Shown one piece after another: positions 9,340 through 18,208 of a stretch of DNA of 64,000 nt. The position numbers were made by a program, and so were the translations under genes. Every line of letters starts with the position of its first letter. Position 1 is the stretch's first letter. Below the pieces are notes generated by a model. It was not told the DNA's origin. It saw only the letters and a program-made list of their open reading frames with translations, and searched no databases. The DNA comes from Aquabacterium sp. A3 (GTDB taxonomy: Bacteria; Pseudomonadota; Gammaproteobacteria; Burkholderiales; Burkholderiaceae_C). The DNA is taken from the NCBI RefSeq assembly GCF_038069945.1, contig NZ_JBBPEV010000001.1:1240001-1304000 (forward strand). The letters run 5' to 3'.

Positions 9340-11340
9340 TTACTCCTGAGCAATCGTAGAAGGCGTGCAAGCAATTTCCGTTCGAATGCTGGCCCCGCCG
9401 ACAAACCGACCACGCCAGATGAACTGGTGGGACGGCGTTTTTTCGTCAAACCGATGAGAGATCCAGCCACCGATCGGGTTGTCCTCGCCTTTTCTGCCGC
9501 TCAACGTCAATGGTGCGCTGCTGGACACCACCCGCAGGTGCACAGTCTGCCCATCCCGACATATCGTCAAGCAGTCATCGCCAACTTCTACCGTACAGTC
9601 CTCGTGCAGGTTCCAGCACACTTCGATGATGTGCTCGCCCTTGAAGCTCAACTGGTCATTCACCTTAAAGCACGACGAGACCGCATCGAAGTCGATGTCG
9701 CGCTGGTGCGTCACGGCATCGCTCAAGCGGCGGTAGCCGTTGTGCGTGCCAGAGAAGTGCTGGATGGGCCCTGAGGGCTCAAACTTCAGGCAGCGCGCCT
9801 CTGCCTTGTCCAGCCACATGAAGTTACCACCGATCACCGACTGGTCTTGCTCGTCCACACGCACGGTGTTGTGGGCGTGGGTGGCCCGAAAGTAGTCTCT
9901 CCAGGCCTTTTGGGTGTGGTAAGCGTAGGTCCCCACGTCCGACAGGATTTCTTTGCCCCCCACCGACAGCACCATCGCCAGCGCATCAGCATGGCCATGT
10001 GCCGCGATGCTCAGGTAACCCAGCGGAGCGCAATCGACAACGGCCTTGACCTCAGAGGGCGTGTCAAACCCTGCGCCCATGATGTAGTAGCCCCCTTCGG
10101 GGAATTGCGGCACTGGCGCCTCGACCCGGGCGGGCAGCAGCTCAAATGCTTGTGCAGCCTCGGCGCCCAGCAACCACAGGTTTTTGTCGCCAAACTGCTC
10201 GGCCTTGAACTTGAAGTCAGCGCGCGAAAACAATGCTGCGCCAGATGCCAGCAGTGCCTGGTAAAGATCGAAGTCGGGGCGGGGATCCCAACGCACCATC
10301 AACGCGTCGTCGGCATCACCAATCATCGGGATCTCCCCGCCCTGGTTCATCAGCGCATGTACAAAATCGGTCATGCGCTGCAGACGTTCCCAATAGGCCG
10401 CCGAGAAATCCTGCCCGTTGGCGCGCAACAAGGTGCCGCACAACAGCATCATGTCCATCACCTCATGGTGATAGTAGACAGCCTGCTCTTTGTTGACGCC
10501 ATCGTGCGTGTTTTGTTTGAGCGCCTCGGCCTCGAAGCCACGCTGCGCCAAGGCGGCCCAGCCACGCATCTCGGGCCACATGGGCCAGGTCATGGCGCCA
10601 AACAACAGGCCCATGTATTCGCCCAGCAAGTGGTTGTTGGCCGATGAGTGCTTTGAAAAATGCCCGCTGATGAAGTGGCAGTGCTGAAACACAGAAGTGA
10701 GCCAGCGTTGCTTGAAGCGTGCGCCATCACTCCCTGCAAACAAGGGGGACTCATCGCCGCCCAAGAGGTGCCAGGCGGCGGCCCAGTTCACCAGACGCAC
10801 CGAATGCTCCAGCGAGCTCACCCAGTGCACCCCCACCATGTAGGGGCACTGGTCCATCCATGACTCCAGCAACGTGCGCACACCGCTCAGGTAGCGAGCG
10901 TCGCGGCTCAGGTGCCAAGCTTGCGCCAGTGTCACCAGTTCCAGGTGCCGGCTGGGCTCCCAGAGGTATTTGATGTCGCCCACGATGCGTTCATCGCGGT
11001 AGTTCAGCGTTTTGCCGAACACCATCGGGGCTACGGTACCGGTGCGCGGGTCTTGGTTCCACTGCGGGGGAAACCCCAGCGGCGCGCCACGCATGGCAAA
11101 CACATTGAACCGGCCCGCCAGCACCTCATCGGCCGCTTGCAGGTAGGGTATTGCATCCAGCAGGGCTGGTGGTGGGGGCGTCAGCCAGCGCCCGCTGCGG
11201 CCCGAGGGCACTGCGGGTTGCCGCGCCAGGCCCACGCCCAGGTTCTGCAACTTGCCATGCACCAACTGTTCAACCCGGTACAACACCTCTGCCGGGTCCA
11301 TGGTGCGAAGCCGGTTCAGCTTCCAGAGCAGGCCACTCAT
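9340..11340 (-). CDS. Heparinase II/III-family (alginate-lyase-like) protein
   Basis: The 666-residue protein has an N-terminal alpha-helical toroid (about 1-340; for example LVTLAQAWHLSRDARYL and HSVRLVNWAAAWHLL, then HFSKHSSANNHLLGEYMGL with the conserved Asn-His). A C-terminal beta-sheet heparinase II/III domain follows (about 400-600; APLGYLSIAAHGHADALAMVLSVGG, with the conserved His pair, and AHNTVRVDEQDQS). The family cleaves uronic-acid polymers by beta-elimination. No signal peptide is seen, so a cytoplasmic or non-classical location is possible. The start forms an ATGA overlap with the upstream glycosyltransferase. Confidence 0.82.
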   Translation of the reverse strand: MSGLLWKLNRLRTMDPAEVLYRVEQLVHGKLQNLGVGLARQPAVPSGRSGRWLTPPPPALLDAIPYLQAADEVLAGRFNVFAMRGAPLGFPPQWNQDPRTGTVAPMVFGKTLNYRDERIVGDIKYLWEPSRHLELVTLAQAWHLSRDARYLSGVRTLLESWMDQCPYMVGVHWVSSLEHSVRLVNWAAAWHLLGGDESPLFAGSDGARFKQRWLTSVFQHCHFISGHFSKHSSANNHLLGEYMGLLFGAMTWPMWPEMRGWAALAQRGFEAEALKQNTHDGVNKEQAVYYHHEVMDMMLLCGTLLRANGQDFSAAYWERLQRMTDFVHALMNQGGEIPMIGDADDALMVRWDPRPDFDLYQALLASGAALFSRADFKFKAEQFGDKNLWLLGAEAAQAFELLPARVEAPVPQFPEGGYYIMGAGFDTPSEVKAVVDCAPLGYLSIAAHGHADALAMVLSVGGKEILSDVGTYAYHTQKAWRDYFRATHAHNTVRVDEQDQSVIGGNFMWLDKAEARCLKFEPSGPIQHFSGTHNGYRRLSDAVTHQRDIDFDAVSSCFKVNDQLSFKGEHIIEVCWNLHEDCTVEVGDDCLTICRDGQTVHLRVVSSSAPLTLSGRKGEDNPIGGWISHRFDEKTPSHQFIWRGRFVGGASIRTEIACTPSTIAQE

Positions 11341-12410
11341 GGGCGCCCCTTCAGCACAGCGGCATACACCTCGGCAAGTTGAGGCTCAACCGCGAGGTGA
11401 GAAAACAACTGCCGTACCTTGGCGCGGGCGGCCTGCCCTTGCTGGCGGGCCATCTGAGGTTGAGTGAGCAGCCCATGCAGGGCTTGGGCCAGGGCGGGCA
11501 CGTCGCCCGGTGTGACCAAGGCGCCCTCCTGCCCAGGGGTCACCGCATCAGGGATGCCGCCAATCGGCGTGGACACGATGGGCAACCCGGCCTCCATCGC
11601 CTCCAGCACGCCCATGGGCAGGCCTTCGTTGTAAGACGGCAGGCAGTACAGGGTGGCGTCGTCCAGCAGGCGTTGCTTGTCGACGCCGCGCACCCAACCT
11701 AAAAACCGCACCTGATCGGCCACGCCCTGGCGCTGGGCATGCGCCCGCACCTCTTCCACTTCGCCATCGCCCCCCATCAGCAACTCAGGCGTGATGCCCT
11801 GCCCCTTCAACACGGCCAGCGCGTCAACCAGGTCATAAGCGCCCTTGCGCTTGCCAAGCCGCCCCAAAAACAAAATGCGCTGCGCCGCGTAGCTGGCGTC
11901 GGGTTTGGCCGTCTCGTGTCGATACAGCACCGGGTTGAACACCACGCGCACATCCCGGCTGGGGCAATGCTCACGCACCCACGCCTGCCAGGAGGGCGAC
12001 AGCACAATCACGCAGGCGCTGCGCTTGAACACCAGGCGCACAAACCAGCGCTGCCAGGCGCTGCACTCTTGCTCGTAAAAAATCTTGAACTCAGAGCCGT
12101 GCAGGTGCAGCACCACTGGCCGCCCGAACGTAAACGCAGGCAGCAGGAATAAAGATTTACGCCAAAAACTGGCTCGGGATGACATGTGCGCATGCACGAT
12201 CTGCCAGCGAAAGCCCAACAACCCCAGCATGAAACACAACCATGCGCGCACCAAAATCAACAGCTTATTGGTGGCTGAGCCGTCGCAATGCGTTGGGATG
12301 TACTCCACGCCACACCGCTCAAAAATGCCCGCCGCACGGTACACGCCGACCACCGATGAGATGCCACCCATCGTGTCGAAATGCGTGCCGATCATTGCAA
12401 CCTTGCTCAT
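11337..12410 (-). CDS. GT4 family glycosyltransferase
   Basis: The 357-residue GT-B glycosyltransferase has an N-terminal MIGTHFDTMGGISSVVGVY acceptor-side motif. The donor-side features are RILFLGRLGKRKGAYDLVDA and LPSYNEGLPMGVLEAMEAGLPIV with the E-x7-E motif. Transfer of a sugar to a lipid-linked exopolysaccharide intermediate is the expected job; linkage and donor are unknown. It overlaps by ATGA on both sides (epimerase upstream, heparinase downstream), so the three genes should be translationally coupled. The ATG at 12410 is chosen over an in-frame start 12 codons upstream because of the overlap and family alignment. Confidence 0.88.
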   Translation of the reverse strand: MSKVAMIGTHFDTMGGISSVVGVYRAAGIFERCGVEYIPTHCDGSATNKLLILVRAWLCFMLGLLGFRWQIVHAHMSSRASFWRKSLFLLPAFTFGRPVVLHLHGSEFKIFYEQECSAWQRWFVRLVFKRSACVIVLSPSWQAWVREHCPSRDVRVVFNPVLYRHETAKPDASYAAQRILFLGRLGKRKGAYDLVDALAVLKGQGITPELLMGGDGEVEEVRAHAQRQGVADQVRFLGWVRGVDKQRLLDDATLYCLPSYNEGLPMGVLEAMEAGLPIVSTPIGGIPDAVTPGQEGALVTPGDVPALAQALHGLLTQPQMARQQGQAARAKVRQLFSHLAVEPQLAEVYAAVLKGRP

Positions 12411-13447
12411 GCCTTGCTGCGGCTGCCAAAGTAGGCAACGTACCACTCCACAAAGCGGCGCACGCCTTCATCGATCGATGTGCCGGGATGAACGCCCGTC
12501 CAGGCCTCCAACCGGGCGGTGTCGGCAAACGTGGCCACCACGTCGCCTGGCTGAATGGGCTGGAAATCTTTGATGGCCTCTTGCCCCAGGGCCTTTTCAA
12601 GTGCGGCGATGAAATCCATCAATTCAACAGGCTCGCTGTGCCCAATGTTGAACACGCGGTAAGGCGCCCACGACGATGATGGGTTGGGCACCTCGCGATT
12701 GAACTCGGCATCTGGCCCGGGAATGCGGTCCAGCGTGCCCACCACACCGGCCACGATGTCGTCGATGTAGGTGAAGTCACGGCGCATCTTGCCGTGGTTG
12801 AACACCTTGATGGCCTCTTGCGCACGAATGGCACGGGTGAACAGCATGGGGGCCATGTCAGGACGCCCCCACGGGCCATACACCGTGAAGAAACGCAAGC
12901 CCGTGGTCGGCAAGCCGTACAGGTGGCTGTAGGTGTGGGCCATCAGCTCATTGGCCTTTTTGGTGGCCGCATACAGGCTGACGGGGTGATCCACCGGATC
13001 AGTTTCGGCAAACGGCATCTTGACGTTGCCGCCATACACGCTGGAGCTGCTGGCGTACACCAAGTGCTTGACGCCCGTGTGGCGACAGCCCTCCAGCACG
13101 TTCACAAAGCCAGACAGGTTGGACTGCGAATACGCACGGGGGTTTTGAAGCGAGTAGCGCACCCCGGCCTGGGCCGCCAAATGCACCACAGCGTCAAAGC
13201 CTTGCGCCTGGAACAACGCGTCCATGCCGGCATCGTCGGCCAGATCAAGCTTCTGGAACGCAAACCGAGCATTCGGCCAACTTGACTCAATCTGCGACTG
13301 GATGTGCGCCAAGCGATCAAGCTTGAGTTGCGGATCGTAGTAGTCGTTGATGTTGTCGATGCCGACCACTTCATCACCACGGGCCAGCAAGGCCAACGCC
13401 GTGTGCATGCCGATGAACCCGGCGACTCCCGTGACAAGTACTTTCAT
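12407..13447 (-). CDS. UDP-glucuronate 4-epimerase
   Basis: This NAD-dependent SDR epimerase interconverts UDP-glucuronate and UDP-galacturonate. The protein is 346 residues. The Rossmann GVAGFIG is at residues 7-13, IDNINDYYDPQLK is the segment typical of glucuronate epimerases, SSSVYGG holds the catalytic Ser, and Y159-x3-K163 is the catalytic pair. Its substrate would come from the UDP-glucose dehydrogenase encoded at 29519. It is the first gene of a five-gene minus-strand operon and lies divergent from epsI. A truncated paralogue is at 27653. Confidence 0.92.
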   Translation of the reverse strand: MKVLVTGVAGFIGMHTALALLARGDEVVGIDNINDYYDPQLKLDRLAHIQSQIESSWPNARFAFQKLDLADDAGMDALFQAQGFDAVVHLAAQAGVRYSLQNPRAYSQSNLSGFVNVLEGCRHTGVKHLVYASSSSVYGGNVKMPFAETDPVDHPVSLYAATKKANELMAHTYSHLYGLPTTGLRFFTVYGPWGRPDMAPMLFTRAIRAQEAIKVFNHGKMRRDFTYIDDIVAGVVGTLDRIPGPDAEFNREVPNPSSSWAPYRVFNIGHSEPVELMDFIAALEKALGQEAIKDFQPIQPGDVVATFADTARLEAWTGVHPGTSIDEGVRRFVEWYVAYFGSRSKA

Positions 13448-13550
13448 GTTGTGGACGTCCTAAAACCTGCTTCTAGCGGCCATGCAGCAAGCAAAAGCCA
13501 GACCACAAAAGTCTGCCACCCTTTCGCATCACCAACCACCGCCCGGCTGA

Positions 13551-13633
13551 GTGTATTGAGACAATGTGTCAATCTACACACGCCCATACAGGGGATCCAC
13601 TTTCAGGGAACTGACACACTGGTTTGTGTATCC
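13551..13633. promoter_or_regulatory. Divergent control region between the epimerase and epsI operons
   Basis: The 248-bp gap holds several TGTGT/ACACA half-sites: GTGTATT (13551), TGTGTC (13565), TACACAC (from 13575) and GACACACTGGTTTGTGTATCC (13613-13633). ATACAGGGGATCC (13586-13598) recurs with one change at 27528-27540 beside xrtB. This suggests a shared regulator for the exopolysaccharide operons. No clear -35/-10 pair was identified. Confidence 0.4.
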
Positions 13634-13695
13634 TGATTACGGCGAGCAATCCCTGATGCTCAAACGCCCCCTCACTACCCATCGACGTTCATGCC

Positions 13696-14382
13696 ATGAC
13701 CTCCATCGTCAAGCTCAAAACCCTGGCCGTGCTGCTGGTGCTGGCGGCGTCTTACGTGGCTGCCGACCAACTCAAGCCCGCCCACCGGATGGAAGAGTCC
13801 ATCGTCGAGATTGGCAACAACATCCCTGAGCAGTTCGGCGATTGGCGTGCCGACCACTCCAATGAGGTGATCGAGCCTTCGCCTGACGTGCAGGAAACGG
13901 TCGACAAGATCTACGATCAGATCGTCAACCGCACGTACGTCAACAGCAAGGGTGACCGGGTCATGCTGAGCATTGCATACGGTGGCGACCAGACCGACGC
14001 CCTCAAGGCCCACAGGCAAGAGGTCTGCTACACAGCGCAGGGCTTTAAGGTGTCCAAAGTCCACAACGACCGGTTGCATGTGGGCGCGGCCGCACTGCCG
14101 GTCACACGCATGTTTGCAGAACAGGGCTCACGCAAAGAGCCCGTGACCTACTGGTTCACCATGGCAGACCGGGCCGTACTTGGCCGGTTTGAGCGCTTGT
14201 TCGTGCAAATTGGCTACGGCCTGAAGGGTGTGATTCCTGATGGCGCGTTGGTACGCGTATCCAGCTTCGGCTCAGACCCCAAGGCGGCCTATGTATTGCA
14301 CGACGCGTTTGTGCGTGAGTTGGTGGGTCACATCAACAGCCCACGCGTGATCGCGGTCCTGGGTACCAATCCGGGGGCTTGA
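13696..14382 (+). CDS. epsI: EpsI, exosortase B-associated protein
   Basis: The 228-residue protein has an N-terminal membrane or signal segment (about 8-24) and one soluble EpsI domain (IPEQFGDWRAD near residue 45, IVNRTYVNSKGDRVMLSIAYGGDQTDALKAHRQEVCYTAQGF). EpsI proteins accompany or are fused to exosortases; this form fits the EpsI partner of type B exosortases. The exact reaction is unknown. It heads the plus-strand operon epsI, polymerase, GT, GT, lyase, flippase, acetyltransferase. No good Shine-Dalgarno is seen, and a two-codon ATG-CCA-TGA open frame (13691-13699) overlaps its start codon. Confidence 0.88.
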   Translation: MTSIVKLKTLAVLLVLAASYVAADQLKPAHRMEESIVEIGNNIPEQFGDWRADHSNEVIEPSPDVQETVDKIYDQIVNRTYVNSKGDRVMLSIAYGGDQTDALKAHRQEVCYTAQGFKVSKVHNDRLHVGAAALPVTRMFAEQGSRKEPVTYWFTMADRAVLGRFERLFVQIGYGLKGVIPDGALVRVSSFGSDPKAAYVLHDAFVRELVGHINSPRVIAVLGTNPGA

Positions 14383-15875
14383 TGAACGTTTGGCAAGAAA
14401 ACGTACCCGCCAGCCGCCTGGCGGGTTTAGGCGCATGGATCAAAAAAGCACTGCCCATTGTGGCGGTGTTGTTTTTTGCGAGCCTGATGGGCGCAGCAAC
14501 AGGCCTGGGGTTGGGTATCTTGATTGCGCTGCTGGTGGTGATGGTGGCCGTAGGCGCGCTCATGCTCTGGGATTACCGAGTTGGCGTGGTGGCGTTGATT
14601 TTGATCATGCCGGTGTCCAACACCTATCTATTTCCCAGGCAACTGTTTGGCATCACGGGATTCAGCCCTGAAAACCTGATTTTGCTAGGCACAGCGGGCG
14701 TTTATTTTCTCAAACATCTTTTCAGTCAGGACGGGCCACTGAAGGTTTCGAGTAAATTTTTCTGGTTTTATGTGTTACCGCTACTGGCTGCGGGCTTTAT
14801 AGGATCCACACACGTCAACAACATATTCCCAGGATACCTGATTGACAACCAAATAAAATACTCAACCCCCGCACCATACCTCCGGGATGTTGTTATTAAG
14901 CCGCTCTTCTTCATGCTCTACGCGTATTTGGTCGCTGCAGCCGCAAAAGAAAGCCGCCGCCCTAATTTGCTGCTAATACCATTTGTTTTATCTATTCTTG
15001 TGATGGTTTTGGTTGTCTTTTACGGGGCCCTTTCTTCTGGCCTGGGACTTGCGGGCCTAGCGGACTCGACAAATCGTCAAGCCTTGAACGTTGTCGGAAT
15101 GCATGCTAATGAGTTGGGACCCATGCTTGTTACAGGCATTGTCTTCGTTTTGTTTATTCAGGCGGGCTTAAGGAGCGTAGCGGTAAAGGCTGCTTGTTGG
15201 GCCGTGATGGGGGTTGCTGCTGTCGCTGTGATGCTAACATTTTCGCGGGCAGCGTTTCTTGGATTGATGATAGCTGCCGGATTCTATTTTTTTGGCGCAA
15301 AAAATGGCGTCAGACTGCTGGCAGGAGTTCTGGTTATATCCGTCATTGCCATGCTACTACCGCAAGAGGTGATCGATCGGATTTCTGAAGGCATTAAGCC
15401 CGGCGCGACTGACGTGCAGTCAATGGGCAAAACCGACAAGCTTACGGCTGGTCGTGTAGCTGGCATTTGGATTCCAGTTTTATACGACATAGCACAGAGC
15501 CCGATTGTCGGGAGAGGCATGATGTCCATGCTGTGGTCCAATGCTAGCTGGACAGGCCTTACACCGCATTTGATTACCCACCCGCACAACGCCTATCTTC
15601 GCCTCTTAATGGATATGGGATTAATGGGAACCCTTGCTGTATTGACTGGCGTTTTCCTGCTGTGGCAAAAATTCAGGAGCTTGAGTACGCAGGATTTTGC
15701 TCCTACGTGGTTGCGCGCCGGGGCTAGAGGCGGCGCCATGGTGTTGTTTGTCTTTGCTATCTTTGGCATTACTGGATCGTCATGGATGCCCGTTCCGATG
15801 CAGATATTGGCATGGGGAGCCCTGGGTTTGATTTTGGGCGCGGCGCAAGCTTCTGTGCGCGACTCTCGCCTGTAA
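14382..15875 (+). CDS. Wzy/O-antigen-ligase-type polysaccharide polymerase
   Basis: The 497-residue integral membrane protein has about twelve hydrophobic segments (from IVAVLFFASLMGAATGLGLGI through the C-terminal FVFAIFGITG). It also has a large periplasmic loop and the HPHNAYLRLLMDMGLMG signature of the O-antigen ligase/Wzy family. It would polymerise or ligate undecaprenyl-linked repeat units in the periplasm. The ATG overlaps the epsI stop by one base; a TTG one codon earlier is possible. From about 14700 the DNA is visibly richer in A and T than the flanks. Confidence 0.85.
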   Translation: MNVWQENVPASRLAGLGAWIKKALPIVAVLFFASLMGAATGLGLGILIALLVVMVAVGALMLWDYRVGVVALILIMPVSNTYLFPRQLFGITGFSPENLILLGTAGVYFLKHLFSQDGPLKVSSKFFWFYVLPLLAAGFIGSTHVNNIFPGYLIDNQIKYSTPAPYLRDVVIKPLFFMLYAYLVAAAAKESRRPNLLLIPFVLSILVMVLVVFYGALSSGLGLAGLADSTNRQALNVVGMHANELGPMLVTGIVFVLFIQAGLRSVAVKAACWAVMGVAAVAVMLTFSRAAFLGLMIAAGFYFFGAKNGVRLLAGVLVISVIAMLLPQEVIDRISEGIKPGATDVQSMGKTDKLTAGRVAGIWIPVLYDIAQSPIVGRGMMSMLWSNASWTGLTPHLITHPHNAYLRLLMDMGLMGTLAVLTGVFLLWQKFRSLSTQDFAPTWLRAGARGGAMVLFVFAIFGITGSSWMPVPMQILAWGALGLILGAAQASVRDSRL

Positions 15876-15889
15876 TCTGGTGTTGTTTT

Positions 15890-17047
15890 GTGAAGATATT
15901 GATCGTCAATAGTGGATTGCGCCACGGCGGCGCTGAAACGCAGATCATTTACCTGTGTCATGCCTTTGTCCGAATGGGGCACCAAGTAGCGCTGTACTTG
16001 CTCACCCCTGAGACTGACCGGGTTTCTGACTTGCCGCCAGAAGTTCATGTAGAGCAAGGCCACAAGTCCAGCCCCTTTGACATTAGAGAGGTCATGCGCC
16101 TTCGTCGGTTTATACAGAAGTGGCGGCCGGACGTAGTCAAAGGGTTTTTATTTGACGCCAACTTTTATACCCGTCTTGCAGGGGTTGGCACAGGCATCCC
16201 CATAATCAATGGCGAGCGGAACGATGGTTATGAATTGAACCGAAACCAAGCGCTTGCCCATTACCCCACCCGGGTGCTGGCCAACGCCGTGGTGGCCAAC
16301 ACCCATGCGGGACGTGCGTTCGCACAACGACTTTTTGGGATTCACGAGTCGAGAACTCATGTGGTGTGGAACGGTATTGACGTAGCCAAGGTGCAGAATT
16401 TTTCACCAAATGCGGATGAGAAGCAGACATTGAGGCGGGATCTGTTTGGTGAAGGTGATTTCAAGGTAGTGGTGGTGGTGGGCACCATCCGCCGCAGCAA
16501 GGACCACATGCTGGCCTTGAAGGTGTGCGCAGCTTTGCAACGCTCAGATGTCAGCTGGCGTTTCATGTTCGTGGGTGATGCCCCGACAGGTTTCGGGCAC
16601 TACCGCAGCAAGGCGGCCAGCGAAGAGGCGCAGTACAAACAGGAAGTATTTGATTTCGTTAAAAGCCAGGGCTTGACTGCGTCAGTTGTGTTCACAGGCA
16701 AAAGGGATGATGCAATCAAGCTGATTGCTGCGGCCGATGTGCTTTTGTCCACGTCGGTACATGAAGGCTTTCCCAATGTAGTACTTGAGGCAATGGCGGC
16801 AGGTACGCCAGTGGTGTCTACCGCCTACTCGGATATCACGCACATCCTGCCTTTTAAATGGCAGGTTTCCCCGGAGCGGGATGCTCAGTCTTTGGCTCAG
16901 CGTGTGCAAAATGCTTGGGCCAACCACGATGCCATTTCTGCGGAGCAGCGTGCTTTTGTGGAGCGCGAGGCCACCGTAGATATTTCTGCGCAGCGCATGC
17001 TCGCAGTTTTTCAGCAATATGCGGCAAAAAAGGTCCCACCAAAATGA
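15890..17047 (+). CDS. GT4 family glycosyltransferase
   Basis: The 385-residue GT-B glycosyltransferase starts at a GTG (VKILIVNSGLRHGGAETQIIYL, where the GGAE motif is typical). The donor half contains VVVVGTIRRSKDHMLALKV and LLSTSVHEGFPNVVLEAMAAGTPVVST with the E-x7-E motif. The frame is open for 36 codons upstream inside the polymerase gene, but the family N terminus is exactly at this GTG. It lies 14 bp after the polymerase and overlaps the next gene by ATGA. Confidence 0.87.
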   Translation: MKILIVNSGLRHGGAETQIIYLCHAFVRMGHQVALYLLTPETDRVSDLPPEVHVEQGHKSSPFDIREVMRLRRFIQKWRPDVVKGFLFDANFYTRLAGVGTGIPIINGERNDGYELNRNQALAHYPTRVLANAVVANTHAGRAFAQRLFGIHESRTHVVWNGIDVAKVQNFSPNADEKQTLRRDLFGEGDFKVVVVVGTIRRSKDHMLALKVCAALQRSDVSWRFMFVGDAPTGFGHYRSKAASEEAQYKQEVFDFVKSQGLTASVVFTGKRDDAIKLIAAADVLLSTSVHEGFPNVVLEAMAAGTPVVSTAYSDITHILPFKWQVSPERDAQSLAQRVQNAWANHDAISAEQRAFVEREATVDISAQRMLAVFQQYAAKKVPPK

Positions 17048-18177
17048 AGCGGCGCATCAGAATCTGTTTCGTGGCGCCCAACCTTTATCCTGTTTTGTCT
17101 GGCAACGAAGGAGTCGCTGGGCGCATGGGTGGCGCCGAGGTACAGCAAACGTTCATAGCGAGAGCGCTGGTTGAGCGAGGTTACGACGTGCACGTGGCCA
17201 GCTTGGACTTTGGTCAGCGCGACGGGCAGAAAATTGACGGGATCACCCACCATATTCTTTTCAACGAGCAATCTGGACTGCGCGGTCTCAGATTTTTTCA
17301 CCCGCGAATGACCGGCATTCTTGGTGCACTTGCCCGGGCGGATGCAGACGTTTACTACCAACGCAATGCCGCCATGATCACTGGGCTGGTTGCTTTCCAC
17401 GCCCGCAGGTTTCGATGTGGAATGATCTACGCCGGCGCTGCAGATACTGACTTCACACCAGGTAAAGAGCGTCTTTACAGTCGTCGTGATCGGGTCATGT
17501 TTCAGTGGGGCCTGCAGAGAGCGAATGCCTGGGTTGTGCAGAATCAACACCAGGTTGAAACCGCTCAGAGGCATTACCAACGACAACCCTCTTTGATTCC
17601 CAGCTTTTACGTTCCGCCGAACCCTTTATCTGCGCTAACTGGGCCTGAGGTGTTGTGGTGCTCCATGATGCGTCAGATCAAGCGACCTGAGTTGTTCATT
17701 GAAGTTGCCAGGCGATTGCCGCACCTCACCTTCAGAATGGTGGGCGGCGCCTTGCCAAGCGAAGACGGGCAGCGCCAATTTGAAAAAGCCAAAGAAATGG
17801 CTGTATCGGTGCCCAATCTGATTTTCGAAGGGTTTCAGCCTTACGACGCGGCCGATGCCTTGTTCAACCGCGCCAGTGTGTTCGTCAACACAGCGGTCGA
17901 TGAAGGCTTCCCCAACACCTATCTGCAAGCCTGGGCGCGCAAGATTCCCACCGTGGCCTTCTGGAACTCGCGTTCATTTTTAAATGGTCAGGCAGTTGAC
18001 TTGGTGGCGGACAACCTAGATCACATGGTGAAGTTGGTCAACGATCTTGCTCAACGTGGGGCCTATTGGCAAGAACGCTCAGCGCTGGTGGATGCTTATT
18101 ACCAGGCCCACCGCTCGCCCTCGGCCGCCATGGACGAATATGAACGTGTCATCCACCAGGTGTGTCCGTCACGTTGA
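17044..18177 (+). CDS. GT4 family glycosyltransferase
   Basis: The 377-residue glycosyltransferase starts RIRICFVAPNLYPVLSGN and has GRMGGAEVQQTFIARAL and, in the donor domain, FVNTAVDEGFPNTYLQAWARKIPTV. The second acidic residue of the usual E-x7-E motif is not preserved (EGFPNTYLQAW, where a Glu is expected at the Gln). Its fold is clear but its catalytic detail may differ. The start is an ATGA overlap with the previous glycosyltransferase. Confidence 0.83.
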   Translation: MKRRIRICFVAPNLYPVLSGNEGVAGRMGGAEVQQTFIARALVERGYDVHVASLDFGQRDGQKIDGITHHILFNEQSGLRGLRFFHPRMTGILGALARADADVYYQRNAAMITGLVAFHARRFRCGMIYAGAADTDFTPGKERLYSRRDRVMFQWGLQRANAWVVQNQHQVETAQRHYQRQPSLIPSFYVPPNPLSALTGPEVLWCSMMRQIKRPELFIEVARRLPHLTFRMVGGALPSEDGQRQFEKAKEMAVSVPNLIFEGFQPYDAADALFNRASVFVNTAVDEGFPNTYLQAWARKIPTVAFWNSRSFLNGQAVDLVADNLDHMVKLVNDLAQRGAYWQERSALVDAYYQAHRSPSAAMDEYERVIHQVCPSR

Positions 18178-18208
18178 TGTCGCGCTCCGCGTTACTTGGC
18201 AGACAGCC

